NCBI RefSeq assembly: GCF_029784165.1
Contig: NC_073696.1
Coordinates: 108,306,665 to 108,370,664, forward strand
Length of the DNA stretch: 64,000 nt
Source: Wyeomyia smithii
Lineage: Eukaryota; Arthropoda; Insecta; Diptera; Culicidae
Reading direction: 5' to 3'
The translations under genes were made by a program, and so were the position numbers. The notes beneath the pieces were generated by a model that saw only the letters and a list, made by a program, of their open reading frames with translations, did no database searches and was not told the origin of the DNA. Shown in pieces: positions 22,301 through 37,300 of this stretch; within the stretch, counting starts at the first letter, position 1; every line of letters begins with the position of its first letter.

Positions 22301-25300
22301 GTGAAGATTTGGTCCGTCGTAGACCGTCCTTCCACGAAGCCGGCCTGATAACTTTCCACAAATCTGTTGGCTAGCGGTGAGAGTCGGCGGAAAATGATTT
22401 GCGAAAGCACTTTGTAGGCGGCATTTAGGACGGTGATCGCACGATAGTTCCCACAGTCCAATTTGTCGCCTTTCTTATAGATGGGACAGATAACCCCATT
22501 CCGGTAGCTTCCACTCTTCCGGTAGCTGTTCTGTATTCCAAAATTTTGCAATCAGTCGGTGCAAACAAATGGCCAGCTTTTCCGAGCCCATCTTTAAAAG
22601 CTCTGCTCCGAGGCCAGCCGATTTATTGTTTTTTAGCTGCTTGATGGCATCCTTAACTACGCCTATCGTTGGGGCTGACACGTCTTCTACATTTGTCGCA
22701 CCGGCGGGATCGCTTTCTCCGCTGCCATGGTATCCTGTCTGGGTGCCATTCAGGTGTTCGTCGAAGTGCTGCTTCCACCTTTCGGTCACCTCACGATCGT
22801 CCGTAAGAATACTACCATCTTTATCCCGACACATTTCGGCTCACGGTACAAAGCCTCTACGGGATGCGTTGAGCTTCTGATAAAACTTTCGCGTTTCCTG
22901 AGAGTGATGCATCTGTTCCAGCTCTGCAAACTGCTCCTTCTTCAGGCGGTGCTTTTTCTCCCGGAAGATTTGGGTTCGCTGCATCGTTTTCTGTATATGT
23001 CTTCCCACGTTCTGACGAGTGGCACTGCACTTCTTAGCCGCCCGCCCAGCGTTCTCCTCATCCATCACCCTCCAACATTCGTTGTCGAACAACTCTTTTC
23101 GTTGGGCTCGTCCCACATGCCCGATGACGTTCTCCGCTACGCTGTTGATGGCTGTTCTGATGGTGTTGCAACAATCCTCGAGAGGAGCTTCCTCCAGCTG
23201 GTCCTCTCCCGATAGCGCAGCTTCGAGCGAATGCGCGTAGTTTTCGGCGACGTTAGGCTGCTTCAGTCGCGCGCAACATCTAACCGAGGCGGGAGTTGGT
23301 ACCGAATATTGTTAACAACGGAGAGTTTTGGGAGCATCTTAACCAGGTAGTGGTCCGAGGCGACGTTTACGCTCCCATAGGGTCTGACGTCGATGATGTC
23401 TGAGTAGTGGCGACAGTCAATCTGAACCTGGTCGATCTGTGTTTCTGTTTGATTAGGTGACCTTCAGGTGTACTTGTGTAGGAGGTTGTGCTGGAGCAGG
23501 TACTACGCACGGCCATGTTCTTGGAGGCGGCAAAATCGATTAGTCTTAGGCCCATTTCGTTGGTCGGCTGGTGTGCGCTGAACCCTCCAATCACCGGCTT
23601 GTATTTCTCCTCCTGGCCGACCTGAGCGTTGAAATCCCCGATGACGATCTTGATATCATGTTTTGGGCAGCGGTCGTACTCACGTTCCAACTGCGCGTAG
23701 AATTCACCCTTGTCGTCTTCGGTACTTCCGAGGTGATGTTGAAGAAACGGCCCATGATTCTCAACCTGCATATTCAAGGGCTGATTGGCCACCACCCAAT
23801 CACCCGTTTCCGCAACTCGCCCATCACTTTAAAAGCTGTCCCCAGCTCATACGGTTTGCCGCAGCTCTGGTAGATAGTATGGCCATCCCGGAACGTACGT
23901 ACCATTGAGCCCTTCTAGCACACATCCTAGCACCACCTCCACCGACTATCCGAAAATCCGGATATCCTGTCGGATAATATCCGGATATCCGATTGATCCG
24001 GATTTTGGATATTTGTCCGATATCCGAGGTCGAATATCCGGATATTTTAATCCGGATAGTCCCAGCACTAGTCAGCATACGACAAAGTTCCCACCGGGGT
24101 TGGTTACCCGATCTTACCTTGGTTACTCGTATCCCACTGGCACCGCGTGGCGGTCAGGATAGGACTGGCTGGATAAGAGAATAAGGACCACATGTGGGGT
24201 CTCTTTAATTCCAGTAGGCGCACTTGGCCTCGATGATACGCATTATCCAGCCGTTCAGCTGCTTGATAGCGTCTTTAACTCCTCTTATCGTGGGGATGGT
24301 ATGTCTTCGTCATCCACTGTGCTGACGAAGTCGTTCCTCTAGCAGTCTAGGTCCTCTGTGTAGAATAATGAATACTTACAGAGAAAAACGGAAACGGTTA
24401 GCGAAAAAGTCCGTGATATATCTTCTTGAAAAAGAAAGCGCGGCGAAATAAAAGTATGCGAGAAAAAATGTTTAATTGTCTGGTCTACAAGAGTGAAACT
24501 TAGCGAGTGAGTAAGTGACAAATATATGATGGCGGTAGCGAACTGCTTCGGTAATCCGTCGCTCGTCGTGGTGTTAGTGTTCACCAACAGACTCGATCGT
24601 AGATGAAACAACACGATGGGCTCATGTTTTACAAAAGGTGATCATTAATAACTCCTACACTGCCGTTTCAAGCATAGTAGTCACAGCGTACATAAGGATT
24701 GTGTAGAACATGGGACAACTATGCTTGGAACGGCAGTGTAGGAGTTATTAACGATCTCCGTAATTAGCACCGAATGTCATTTACCAAGGCCCATGTGCAT
24801 CAGCATTTCCCGGCAATGCACGGTACTCAAAGGCTTGGTTAGTGCGTCCGCGATCGCTTTATCCGACGGGCAATAAAAAAGCTTTAAATTGCCTTGATCG
24901 CAGAGATTCTTCACGAAATGCTTTTTGGTGTCAATGTGTTCTGACCGTTTGTTGGTACGCTCCACTTTCACGAAGCCAAGCAACTCTGGTTGTCCTCGAA
25001 TATGGTTGTCGCCTTGCTAGTATCATCCCCGAGCTCATTGAGCAGCCTGCGCAACCAGATCAGCTCTTGGGCCGCCTCACTTAGCGAGACATACGCGGCC
25101 TCCATTGAGGACAAGCTTACGCATGTTTGGCGCCGACTTACCCATGCGATGAATCCGAAAATAAAGAAAAATATAAATCCTGTAGTCGTATCCAACAAAA
25201 CTTCAGTCACTTTCTGGTCCGAATTTGAGTTGAAGCTGCTTGGTCTCCTTTAAGTACTTTGCGACACGTTTCGCAGCTTTCGAATCTCTTTCCGTTGGTC

Positions 25301-28300
25301 GGCTTACGCATCTTCCGCGAATAGAGACGCACGCTGCGATGTCCGTTCTGGCATTCACTGCGACGTACAACAGGTCGCTAACTGGACAGATATCATGACT
25401 CCAGAGGTGTTTTCGATGCGTTACATTCGCCCGTCACAAATTTGGTCAGCAGCGTCTCGATAAGCCAGTCAAACGAATTCTGTAGTATCCCTAATCGCGC
25501 AGAACCTCCAATCCCAGACACTAATGGACTGGTCCTAGATTGGTTGCTTCGAATGCGTCAGGAAGGGCGGCATAAACGGCGCGTATAACGCTCTCGATTT
25601 CACAACTCACCAGTAGGTCGTCGACACACACCAAAAGCATAACTGTTTTTTCACCGTTTTCTCGTAAATACAAACAAGGATCGGACTGGCACTTCCACGT
25701 GTGGTTCTCAGAATGTGATTGCAAATCCGCATCCATTGCGTTGTTCCATTCGCTCCCTGGGCGTCTCACCACCCGCAAGTCTCCTTCGATCTGGTCGAAT
25801 CATCGTGCACACTGCACTCCTCTATTCTTGGTGCCAGTAGGGTTGCTGAAGAGAGGTGGTTTCACAAGGTTGTCGTCCGGCATTGTTACGACGTGATCGG
25901 TCCTATTAACCTTTGCTAGGTGTACAATCGGGTTTTTTCCAGGCAGTGTTCATGCGCCTTCGACATTCTTTTTTTTCCTTCGATTCTCCATTGTTCTCGA
26001 ACGCGAATCTCTCTTAGACTGCCGTTAGGCATTGCTTCAAGGAGAAGAGCAATTGTGCCTATTGCGCCCCCTATTTTTTAACGCTTTGGCTGATCACGTA
26101 AAGGCAGAGTTAGCCTTTACTGGCATTTCGATGGGTGTTCCGTCGCTTGGTGCCTTACAACGTGAGAACGATCTGGGAAGCAGTCATGATGACTGCTCTC
26201 CAGACGCTGTCGTTGTCGCACATACTTCGCTATTTTCCGGAGTAGTATCCGGCCCGCTTACTGTCAACATTTCACTCTTTAGCGCCTTATGAGCAACTAT
26301 GTCGCCCCCGATTGGCGTAAATCATGAAAGGGTATCTAGTCCAAAAACTGACTCCCACCATTTGATTTCTTCTTCTGCCTGATTCCCACCAGGCAATGAA
26401 CGCGGAACGTACTGGAAGGCCTGCCTGGTTTTACAGGATGGAGACTCTTGCAGCAGTTTGTCATCTCGACGTTGTCACACGACTTTACTAAGAGAGCTCG
26501 GTGCAAGTGCCAGACCTACGTCGTGGTATAGAACGTGTATCGACTCATATCCTCAACACTGCAACCTGTTGTCATAATAGGAGCCTTACTGGTAGTGGTC
26601 ACAATCGGCGGTTTAGTGCATTTGGATGATAGGAGCGGCCTTATTTGCTCCGTCTCAGTTGCTTGTGGGTACCGTGACTTTTACGGGGAGCCGACGGCCT
26701 AGTGTACGATGACTCACCCCAAGGTACGCTCCCACTGCCGGTCCGAGATTATCTGATAGCTATCAGAGGACACACACTAGGCATGCATGCCCTCAGCGGT
26801 TGCCCAACGCCGACTCGTGGAAGCATACAGCTCTGCCGCCTTCGCTATTCTGCGTCGTTCGTTTGTATACTAACGTAGATAATCCGCAACACCTTCTGTT
26901 CGAAAATGTTGAGGAGCGTTTTTACCTGCGCGAGAAGCGTTTGTGCCTCGATTCTGCAGAGAGCTACCGGTCCTCACAGGGTTTTGTACAGCATCAACCT
27001 TGGCATCGAAGCCTCTCGCTCACATGTAGTTCGAATCATAACTTATGATGTCAAAGTCATCCGCGGAGCCCAGAACCGACCTCGTGAAAATCGTGCCCCG
27101 CATGGTGATTTTGTGAGATCCATCTGATTGAAACGATTTGGTTCGTGGTGGTGCGGGCTCCCATAAAATCCGCTTGGTAATGGTTCACGGGTTTCCTGGT
27201 AAACGGTGATAGACGATGAACCAAGATCTGCGATGAACCAAGATCTTTCTATTTTTAGACGGCATTGATGCCGTGGGTGGCAGGGTAGGGCGATAGCCCT
27301 TTTCGTAGATGGGTCAGTCGGCTCTCGCCACCAACTTGTCTGGCAGCTTTTCCTCTTCCGAAATCCTGGAAAGGACCCAGTTCAACGCTCTAAACAGCGC
27401 CTCTCTACCATGCTTGAAGAGCTCGTTCGGTAGTCCGTCTTTACCGGCTGTTGTTGTTCTTTAGCTTCTCGATCTCACAACGAACTTTATAAGTATCGGG
27501 AGCTGGTAGGTACTTGGTAATCTGCTACTGGTGCCCATTGGTTTGTAATTAGCCCTGTTCTGCCTAGTTGCCTTACCCAGTAACACTCGAGCTTTGACAA
27601 GCATTTTTGAAACTAAACAATTAACTCTGAAAACACTTTTAGAAGTGACAGTTTGGCATATGTAAAAAATAGCTTTTGGGTCAAATAGGGAAACTGTTCC
27701 AACTGCATTCATCTCAGCCCATATATTCATTTTATACAACATGAAAACACAATTGAAGACAAGAAAAAACATATATTATTAACGTATATAACGTAAACTA
27801 AACCAATCTACTAATCCATGGAATGGATTCTTCTTAGTTCACTTTAATTTGATATTGAGGGCCGTTCAATAATTACGTAAGCAACTATGGGGGAGGAGAG
27901 GTGTGCAATTTTCTTACGCTATCTTACAAGGGAGGGAGGGGGGTGAATTGATGATCTTTCGTAAGAAAAACACTGTTAATGCAGCTGTTCAAATACCCAT
28001 GTTCATGAAAACGTGGACCGCAAAATTCATGAAAAGAAATTACGGAATTACTCGAATAAAGGACAGAAACGAAAACGAAGTAATGTACTTGCTGCATAAT
28101 GATAAAACGAAAATAAAAATCTGTATATGCTGGCAGTAGGATCTTACTAGGGGAGAGGGAGGTATTCAAAAATCTTACGAAGTTTTACAAGGCAAAACGT
28201 GGAAAAATATGCTTACGTAATTACTGAACGGCCCCTTAAAGTCGGGCGTCTGCTCTCGAAAACTCATTTATTTCAATGACCTACCTCAGAATACACAATT

Positions 28301-31300
28301 CGTGCATTGCTCTATACGGCTACAACGGGACTCGTTCAGCTCGCGTCAGATTTCAAACGTTAATATCAGCATAACCACATGATGGATAACAATAACCAAT
28401 ATGTTGTTGGATAGATAAAATGTTGGACAATCTTGTAACACGCTAGTTATCATTATTATTTTATTGTTATGCGGTAAAAATTGATGAAAAGTTTCAAGGA
28501 CAAATTTACGCGAACAATGAACCAATCAGATGCGAGCATTCCTGGCACAGACGACCTGAATGGACACCAAGCATTCCGTGATAGTCTCTGTATCAATATC
28601 AACCGTACAGTGTATGTAGAGCGGAGCGCCGCAGTTCTCTCTATGATTGCAGCGGTACACTTTTATTCGTATATTCTAGCGGTACACTGCACTGCACCGG
28701 TACTATTCCTATTGTAGCGGTAAACCTTCTATTCGTGTACAATCGAGGAAAAACTGCAATACTGCTGCTGTTATTTTTATTTCATGTTTTTATTTCTTTT
28801 TATCTTTGATATTCACTAAACATTCTCGACCAGCAGAAAATCGGAATAGTAGATTGCTAAACATACAAACTTTTAGAAGAGCATGGTCCATTTACTAAGA
28901 AGATTTTTTTTATTATTACCTCAATAAATAATATAGTATATGAGCTGTCTTCCTAGTACAGCGAATTTAACTTCTTTGGAATTGTTCATTGTTTTGCTGG
29001 AGATTGTTGATAGTTTTGTTCATCATAGCTTTATATGTTTTCCTATTCCGGCTTCGATATTATTTTCAGTGTGAGATTCATATAATAAATTTGATTTAAT
29101 CAGAGTTAAGTAAGACAAAACCATTCATTATGATGATGTATTATTGGATGGGATTTTTGAGGAAATAGAGTTAATTGTGATTTAGACGCATTGCGAGAAA
29201 TTGTTTCTTCAACAACAACGGTGCTTTGTCGAATAAATGTTGTTTGCACAAAATAAACACTACAATATCGCCAAGTGTAAACGATATTTTTTCGAGTGTT
29301 GGTAAATATATTTCAAAAAAAATTAAAGGGTGGCTGAAAAAAATAATGCAAGGCATTGTATAAACGAATTGATTCTGTCTGCAGATTATGTACAGTTTGT
29401 AATAAAAAAATCCCTTTAATCACAGTGTTTAGTCCCACGTCACTATTTCAATTCAAGGGCTGTATACCTTATATTATTTCATCATTAACTAACCGCTTTC
29501 CATTTTAATCACTAAACAAAATCACTCATTACACTAAGAATACTTTAATCTTTAAAATGTTCACCCAAAATTTTCAAAAACAAGCTTCAATTATCAGATA
29601 TAGGGTAATCGCTGCTATATTTATCTCAGCACCTATATTCCTCTCATCATGGCTTTTTGATCAATTTATCGTCAAATTTTACCATAATTTCAACGTAAAA
29701 CTTACAACCACTTGACAAAGTCGAGAAGCAAATAGATTTACTTTCAAAATTAGTAGAAATTTGACGGTAAATTGGACAAAAGAGAGAAATAAGATGAATA
29801 TACGTGCACCTAGCTGTTGAGATGAATAATGGAGCGCTTACCCTATATGAGATGATTTAATACAAATCCTAAATTTCAACTATATGTATTTTCATCTGTT
29901 TTCACTGCGTTTAAGATTAAAAGTTGCCAAACCAGTTTCTGTTAATACGAAAATATCATACTAACAATGTTGAATTATTCCGACACAATTGACTGAAATC
30001 GACAACTCTGCAGTGCTTACGAAGGTTACCAATTTTGTACGTAAACTTTTTTAAACTGCTTTTTTTAAACTACAAAATTCTAATCATTTAAGTTGGAAGT
30101 CTCAAACGCAGTGTAAAAATGTAGTACTGCACAATCCACCACCACTACAGGACATGTAAGCAATTGCAATTGTAATAAGTAATTACAATAATCTGTATTA
30201 TTTTTCCTTATTATTGTATTCTTTAAATACCTTCCAGTTGGTCTCAAGGTACGATGCTGGCCTGACTGAAAAGCCAGTCGTCGTAGGTTTGAGTCTTGGC
30301 TCGGGATAGACTCTAAGTATCAGTAGGATCGTAGCCCTAGCGCCGCAATTGTCCTGTGCAACAAACAGTTGTCTGCGAAGTCTGTGTATAATAAACAGAA
30401 GGTCGAGTTCCGAATTGGAATGTAGCACCAAGGCTTTGCTTAGCTTTGTGTATTCTAAATAATTTAAAGACGCTCATGTTTTGGACTACGAAATTCAAAT
30501 AATTCTCGAAGCATACTCAGCAGAAAATAAGCTTGGGCATCAAAGGATTTAAATAAGATAATAAAGGTTGAATTCCAATACCACTAACGTTAATCCATAA
30601 ACTGATGAAAAAGTAGGAACGTTGCCAGTTTCTTCAGTGCCAACCATCGGAGCCAACAGTGAAGATCAAGTTGGCAAATCCGTGCCATGTTGGCTATACC
30701 ATAATTTTAATTGTTTGTTACACTTTCAAGGCTGAAGTGAAAAGTCAGATCTATTTCGGCCCTGAAAACTACAAAAAAGAATGACAGGAACCGCAACATT
30801 ACAAACAGTCGGTTGAGTCTGTTGATCTTCGCGCTTAGTGGTTTTCATTGCTGTTTTATTCGTTGGCACAACTGTTCATGCGCATTCGCTTTAAATTTAT
30901 GGCATCCAACTCTTACGACCAATTTATACTGCCACCAAACAGTAGCGTCGTTTTGTTGGTTCGACCTATCGAATCCAATCAGATTGCATGCATATCGATA
31001 AAATATCATCCAAGCTCATTTGAATACACATTTTATTAGACAATTTTATACACCGGATCAATACTTCACCTGGTTTCGAGGACGATTCTCCCCGGTTTCC
31101 GTTGGAACATACGGTCTGGTTTACATGCGTAAAATGTCACAAAGTGATGTAGGTTTTATTATTTAGGACGTAAATCATGTGCGGATTTAGTACCCATCGG
31201 GACAATATTGAATTCACATAAACTGCCAACGCAGATACGGATCTGACAAGCGCCAATGTTGAAAATATAAGCCTCTGATGAATGCCCAATATCGTTATAC

Positions 31301-34300
31301 GACTTTGAAGCACGATTCCAGCATTGAAATGACAGCACTTACTCAAAGCAAGCGTTCACATATTCGGGCGAATTCCGCCCATACACGCTAATAATCATAT
31401 AGTTCCCAATTTGATAATCCATCAAACCGTACACCCATCTGACTTTGATTAGTACACCCACTGGAAACGTGGCAGTAAAGTTGATTTAATTTTCTCCGTT
31501 CTGTTTTCGAATAGCAACGCTACAGCTCGAATCCGTATCCGGGGGAAGATATACGTGCCAAAGCAAAACTTTTTCGCAGCGAGCAGCTCTTTCCGGAAAT
31601 GTTGTGTCGCAAATATTTATTCTGCTCCTAATCTCAAATATTCAGGCACGTAGCATAGCCAGCAGGACTGCTGTTTCCCTTCACCTATCTTCTGGGTACC
31701 GGAAGCGCCATCCCTGTTGGTTGACTCGAGTGCTGAGTTCGGTCGCTGAGAGGAAAGCTCGGTTTTAAAGCAGCAGATGTGCGACAACGTTGGTGACGAA
31801 AAGCACTTTGGTGAATATTTGCTCTGCTGTTTGTGTGGAAATGGTAGGAGTTTTTTTGCTCTATGAGTTAGTGTATGCTTCCTTCACGAAGCGAACTTGT
31901 GTTTGAATTATACCAACCGAACTGATGCAAGCAGAAAATTATCAATTGCAACAAATTAATCCTTATTTATTATTTGGGTACACAGCATAAATAACGTTTT
32001 ATTGCAAACTGATCGTAAATTCATTTGGTACACATGATTATTCTCCCGGTCCGGTCCTAAATTTAGTTCACAAGCTTATGTTCGCCGTACTCAACAGAGC
32101 TATTCACTTAGTTGACTGGAGCCGTTAGCTATTTATGAGTGTGAGTAAAATTTTGTTTGTTTGGAGGAGTCTCCTCATCAAGCAACACAGAGAAATATCC
32201 TTTTGTGTCTATTTAGTTAAGTTTGAACATGGCAAAAAGTAGAAGAGGGTGTGTATGAGACACGCCGTAAAGTTGGCGTCTAGTGTCTGGACATCATCTT
32301 ATTTCCGGAAATACCCTTTTGGACGGTATTGGACGGAGCCTTGTTTTCAGCTATGGTCAGTCGAAAGCTACGTTCTTCAAAAGAAGAATCGTTAGCATCA
32401 CAAAAGCACTTTTTTCTGCATTTTGATGGACACGTGTTTAATTTTCCAATCGATTGCTATGAGCGTGAAGAAAATTCGTTGAAAATACACTAAGTTTGAA
32501 CCATTTGAATTGCATACTTTTCGTTACGCTTTCAACGTTTAGATTTTCAATTTACACCCCAGAGCATTGCCGTAAGACGTAATTCTACGTCAAAAGCGAT
32601 AAAACAATTTTGTTATCAAGTGCTATTCATTATTGTGCCCTAACGCTGTTATTAATTGACAATATGGATAATTTTAGAATTGCATTTATTATTTAATTGA
32701 GAGTAAACTCACGAGTACTGTACTGCGCATAGTTGTGCCATATTTATAGAAAAATTTATGAAAACTGTGGCAACTATGCACAGAACAACAACGGTGTATT
32801 GAGATGTGGAAAATTCATTTTTACTGCTTCAATTGAAAACATGTTCTCAATAGGATGGTTTGTTTTAGGTTTCATAAAGTTGGAAATTAATAGAGTTATG
32901 CCTTATTTACTGTTTTCTTCGGGCGCAGAACAGCTTGGATGTTCGGCAGGACATTACTCTGGCCAATAGTGACTGCTGACAATAGATGATGATGGCTGCT
33001 TCTCGTTTTATTATTATCTCTAGCAGCCAATTCAAACATTTCTGCAACAAGGTACTCCATTACAGTTGCCAGATCGACAGGTACTTCAGCACCAACGGAC
33101 ATAATTTCCATTAAGCAGCAGACGATGACTTCGACCTACCGCGAATTAAAGTCCATCACGAACGGGACTTGGTCTTTTCCTTGACTTTGTCTTCTTTGTC
33201 ACGAACAGTAACTTGCAAATTCGATTGAATGGAACAGCGATGTGATGATGAACAAAATTGCTATCTGTATAACCCGTGTAATTGTCTTGGGTACCTACCG
33301 AGAGAACTGACGCAACAACCAGGTGGCGAGGTGCAGTTGTGAAATGAGTGAATTCATAGGTTTTTCGTCAACCATATGCCGTCGACAAGCCGTGGGAGGC
33401 GAATGTAGGTTTTCTCGAGCCTATCCCTCGCATATACTTGGTTTTCGACGTAATAATTCCTAGTCCAACTTTCTTAGTCTCTACTTTTAGACTGGCGTAG
33501 ATTGCCTCCGCCGTCCCAAAGTTTGCCGAATCCAGAATACCTCTTCACAAAACTCGGTGTTGGGCTGCTCCTCTCCAGTCTCCATTTACACCCGCTGCTC
33601 TGGCATCCTCGTCGACAGCACACATCCAGCGCGTGCGAGGTCTGCTTTGAAGTCGTCGACCTCTATCCAGTTTTCTGCTAAATATTATCTTTGCCGGTCG
33701 CTCATCCACTCGTGATTTATGCGTCTCCGCAACACCACATTTTCTAGTTTGCCTCCAAGAATACTCGGATCGTAGGATTTTACGCTTGAAGACCCCAAGC
33801 ACTCATCGACCAGCCTCCTTCCACGTCCACGATTCATGTCCGTAGAGCGCTACCGGGAGGATCAGAGTCCTATAGAGCGTAAATTTCGTGCGGATCGGTA
33901 AGCTGCGGGACCTGAGCTGGCTACGGAATCCGTAAAAAGCTCTATTCGCTGCCGCAATCCGTCTCTTCATCTCGCGGCTCACCCCGTTGTCACATGTCAC
34001 GAGAGTACCAAGATAAACAAATTCGTCGACCCCTTCGAAAATATCCCCATCCATCACCACCACAGCACCAACACCCACAGAACTACCACACTCTCTGCCA
34101 GCCACCATGTTCTTCGTTTTGGCAGTGTTTATGGTGAGTCCAATTCTTGCAGCTTCCCTTTCGAGAGCCATAAAGGCCTCCTCAACAACTCTACGGTTAA
34201 CACCAATTATATCAATGTCGTCCGCGAAGCCCAGAAGCATGTGAGTTTCGAGAGCCCGTCACATTGCTGCAGACCATCTAACGTCACAAACGCGTCCGAA

Positions 34301-37300
34301 AATTCCTCCGCTGTCCTGAAGCATGATGTGAAACCGTCAAGCACGTAACAGTTTAATTAGTTTTGTTGGAAAACCATGTTCAAGCATTATTTACCACAGC
34401 TCGTTACGTTTCACTGTATCGTAAGCCGCCTTGAGGTCAATAAACAGTCTGCAAGTTGTGTTCTCAAAACTTGTCCTGGATCTGTCTGAAGGTAAACATC
34501 TGGGCCGTTGTAGATCGCACAGGCTTCCTGCAACGGCCTAAGTCACTGGAACAAAATACGGGAGAAAATTTTGTAAGCGAAATTGAGGAGGGTTATGCCT
34601 CGATAATTTCTACAGTCGATTTTATGTCCCTTCTTGTAGATAGGGCATATGAGTCCTTCCAACCAGTCTGTAGGTAGTTGTTCTTCAGACCATACCCTCA
34701 GGATAATCTGGTGAATTGCACACACCTAAGACATCACTCGATTAAGGATAGCTTTGATAAGTCGTTATAGTTTATCTGGAATGCTGTAGTCGTGTATTGT
34801 TTGTCAAAGCTGGTATCGATCGACTGTATTATACGCTGCCTTGAAGCCCACGAAGACGTGATGTGTGGGTACGTTGACTCCCTACATTTCTGAATGATCT
34901 GCCGGAGAGTGAAAAATTGATTTGGAGTAGCGCGTGCCAGCTTGCAAAATCCTTAAAATTATACAATGAAGTGCGGTTACAAAAACCTCTTTGCCGCGTT
35001 TATAGAGCTCTACCTGTAGTCTGTCCTTACGTGCCTCTTGATTGTTTTCTAGTATCCCAGGATATCGGAAACTAGAACACTATTGTCGTTTTTGGGCACT
35101 TCAAGGTTAACTTCCCTTCCGCCTCCTTACATTGCTTCGATATCAAGTTGCTCACCACCTGTCGACCATCTCCCACTCACTCGTAGTCAAGTTTCCTTCC
35201 TCGTCCTCTTACATATCTGGAATCGGTGTGTAGCTCTTACAAGACTGGTTTACCTTCCCGTAAAACTAAAGCGTGTCATTAACCCGAAACAGTTGCTCCA
35301 GCTCTTCACGATCTTTGCCCTCCTGCTGGCGTTTTATATACCTCAGAATCGTGGTCAACTCATTTCGAACTCATCGATATTAGGCCGCGCTCTCTCTTGT
35401 TGCCTCGCATATATAGCTTTTCTCAGCTAGTTTTTTCCTCTCCATCGCTTGCTGGCATTCCTCGTCGTACCAGCCATTTTGTGGGCTCGTCGTTACCTCA
35501 TCTATCGCCAAGGTTGCGGCCTCTTCGATAGTCAAGCGTAGCTTGCCCTATCCATCGTCGAGAGCCGAAGCGCATTGTTCCACCGTGGAAGGTAGTGCCT
35601 TAAGTAAGCGCATATGATTCTCGGCAGCATGCGACTTGTGCAACTACCAATGCTTTGGCCTAGAAGGGCGGTTTTCGAAAAAAAACAGCCATCAATGATA
35701 ACGTGGTCAATTTGATTTGTTGCTCGGTGGTCAGGTGATCTCCAGGTGGCTTTGTCGATATCTTTGCGCGGAAAAAGGTGCTTCTAATCATCAGGTCTCG
35801 GAAAGCTGCGAAGTTGATACATCGGTGGCCGTTGTCGTATTGTTGTTCACTGATTTATACATTACTTCCCAACCAACCTGGGCCCTTTTTTTTTTTTTTT
35901 TTTTTTTAAGGGGGGATTTGTTAGTAGCTTAAGTATTTATGATAAATATTAGTAAATAATGAGTATGTGTGTCCAATCACAAATGGTGACTTCTCAACAC
36001 TGTTAGAAATTTGTAATTTTAATTGTTAGGATTTGTTTGCTTTCGCAATTAGGACTTATCATTCGTAGGGATTTAAACCTACTTGTCAGAAAAGGGGAAG
36101 TAAACTTACAACTAACTTAATTGCTAACTTATTGGCTATAAAGAGAGCTTATCGTAGCAATTGAGGATTGCAACGATTTTTGTCGAAAATTGTTAATAAT
36201 TTTATTTGACATAGCTTCTAATGGTTCAACACCAGTAAGTCTATGTAATTCGAGTGTACCAAACCAAGGAGGACGCTTCAAAATCATTTTCAGAATTTTA
36301 TTCTGAATCCTTTGAAGCGTTTTCTTCCTTGTTGAACAGCAACTTGACCAGATCGGTACAGCATAAAGCATTGCTGGTCTAAAAATTTGTTTGTAAATCA
36401 AAAGTTTGTTCTTTAAACAAAGTTTAGAATTCCTGTTAATGAGAGGATATAAACATCTCGTATATTTGATGCACTTGGCTTGTATACTCTCAATGTGCTC
36501 TTTGAAAATAAGTTTTTTATCATAAATTAGTCCCAAGTACTTAACCTTGTCGGACCAGCCTAAAATAACCCCATTCATCTTGACAACGTGATTATTGTTT
36601 GGCTTGAGGAAAGAAGCCCTAGGCTTATGCGGAAAAATTATCATTTGAGTTTTAGAAGCATTGGGAGAGATTTTCCACTTTTGCAAGTAGGAAGAAAAAA
36701 TATCTAAACTTTTCTGCAATCGACTGCATATGACACGAAGACTTTTTCCTTTTACGGAAATGCTTGTGTCATCGCAGAACAATGACTTTGTGCATCCTGG
36801 AGGCAAATCAGGAAGATCTGAAGTGAATATGTTGTACAGGACTGGACCCAAGACTGAACCTTGAGGCACACCTGCTCTGACAGGAAATCTATCAGATTTT
36901 GAATTCTGATAGACAACCTGCAGAGTTCGATCAGTAAGATAATTTTTTAAAATTTTGATTAGGAAAATTGGAAAATTAAAAGTTTGCAATTTCGCAATCA
37001 AACCTTTATGCCAAACACTGTCGAATGCTTTTTCTATGTCTAAAAGAGCAGCTCCAGTGGAATAACCTTCAGATTTGTTAGCTCGTATCATATTAGTAAC
37101 TCTGAGCAATTGATGAGTTGTGGAATGCCCATGGCGGAATCCAAACTGTTCATCTGCAAAAATTGAATTTTCGTTGATGTGTGACATCATTCTGTTAAGA
37201 ATAATTCTCTCAAACAGTTTACTTATTGAAGAAAGCAAACTGATTGGTCGATAACTTGAAACTTCAGCTGGGTTCTTATCCGGTTTTAAAATGGGAGTAA

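Noticed and set aside
23824..24162. ORFs on both strands with Ile-Ser-Gly-Tyr repeats
   Set aside because: Translation of the ATCCGGAT minisatellite.
28481..28717. 78-codon ORF as a small host gene
   Set aside because: No splice context, no recognisable similarity and ordinary intron composition.
30236..30310. Possible tRNA gene
   Set aside because: Only promoter boxes are tRNA-like; arms do not pair and a SINE body follows.
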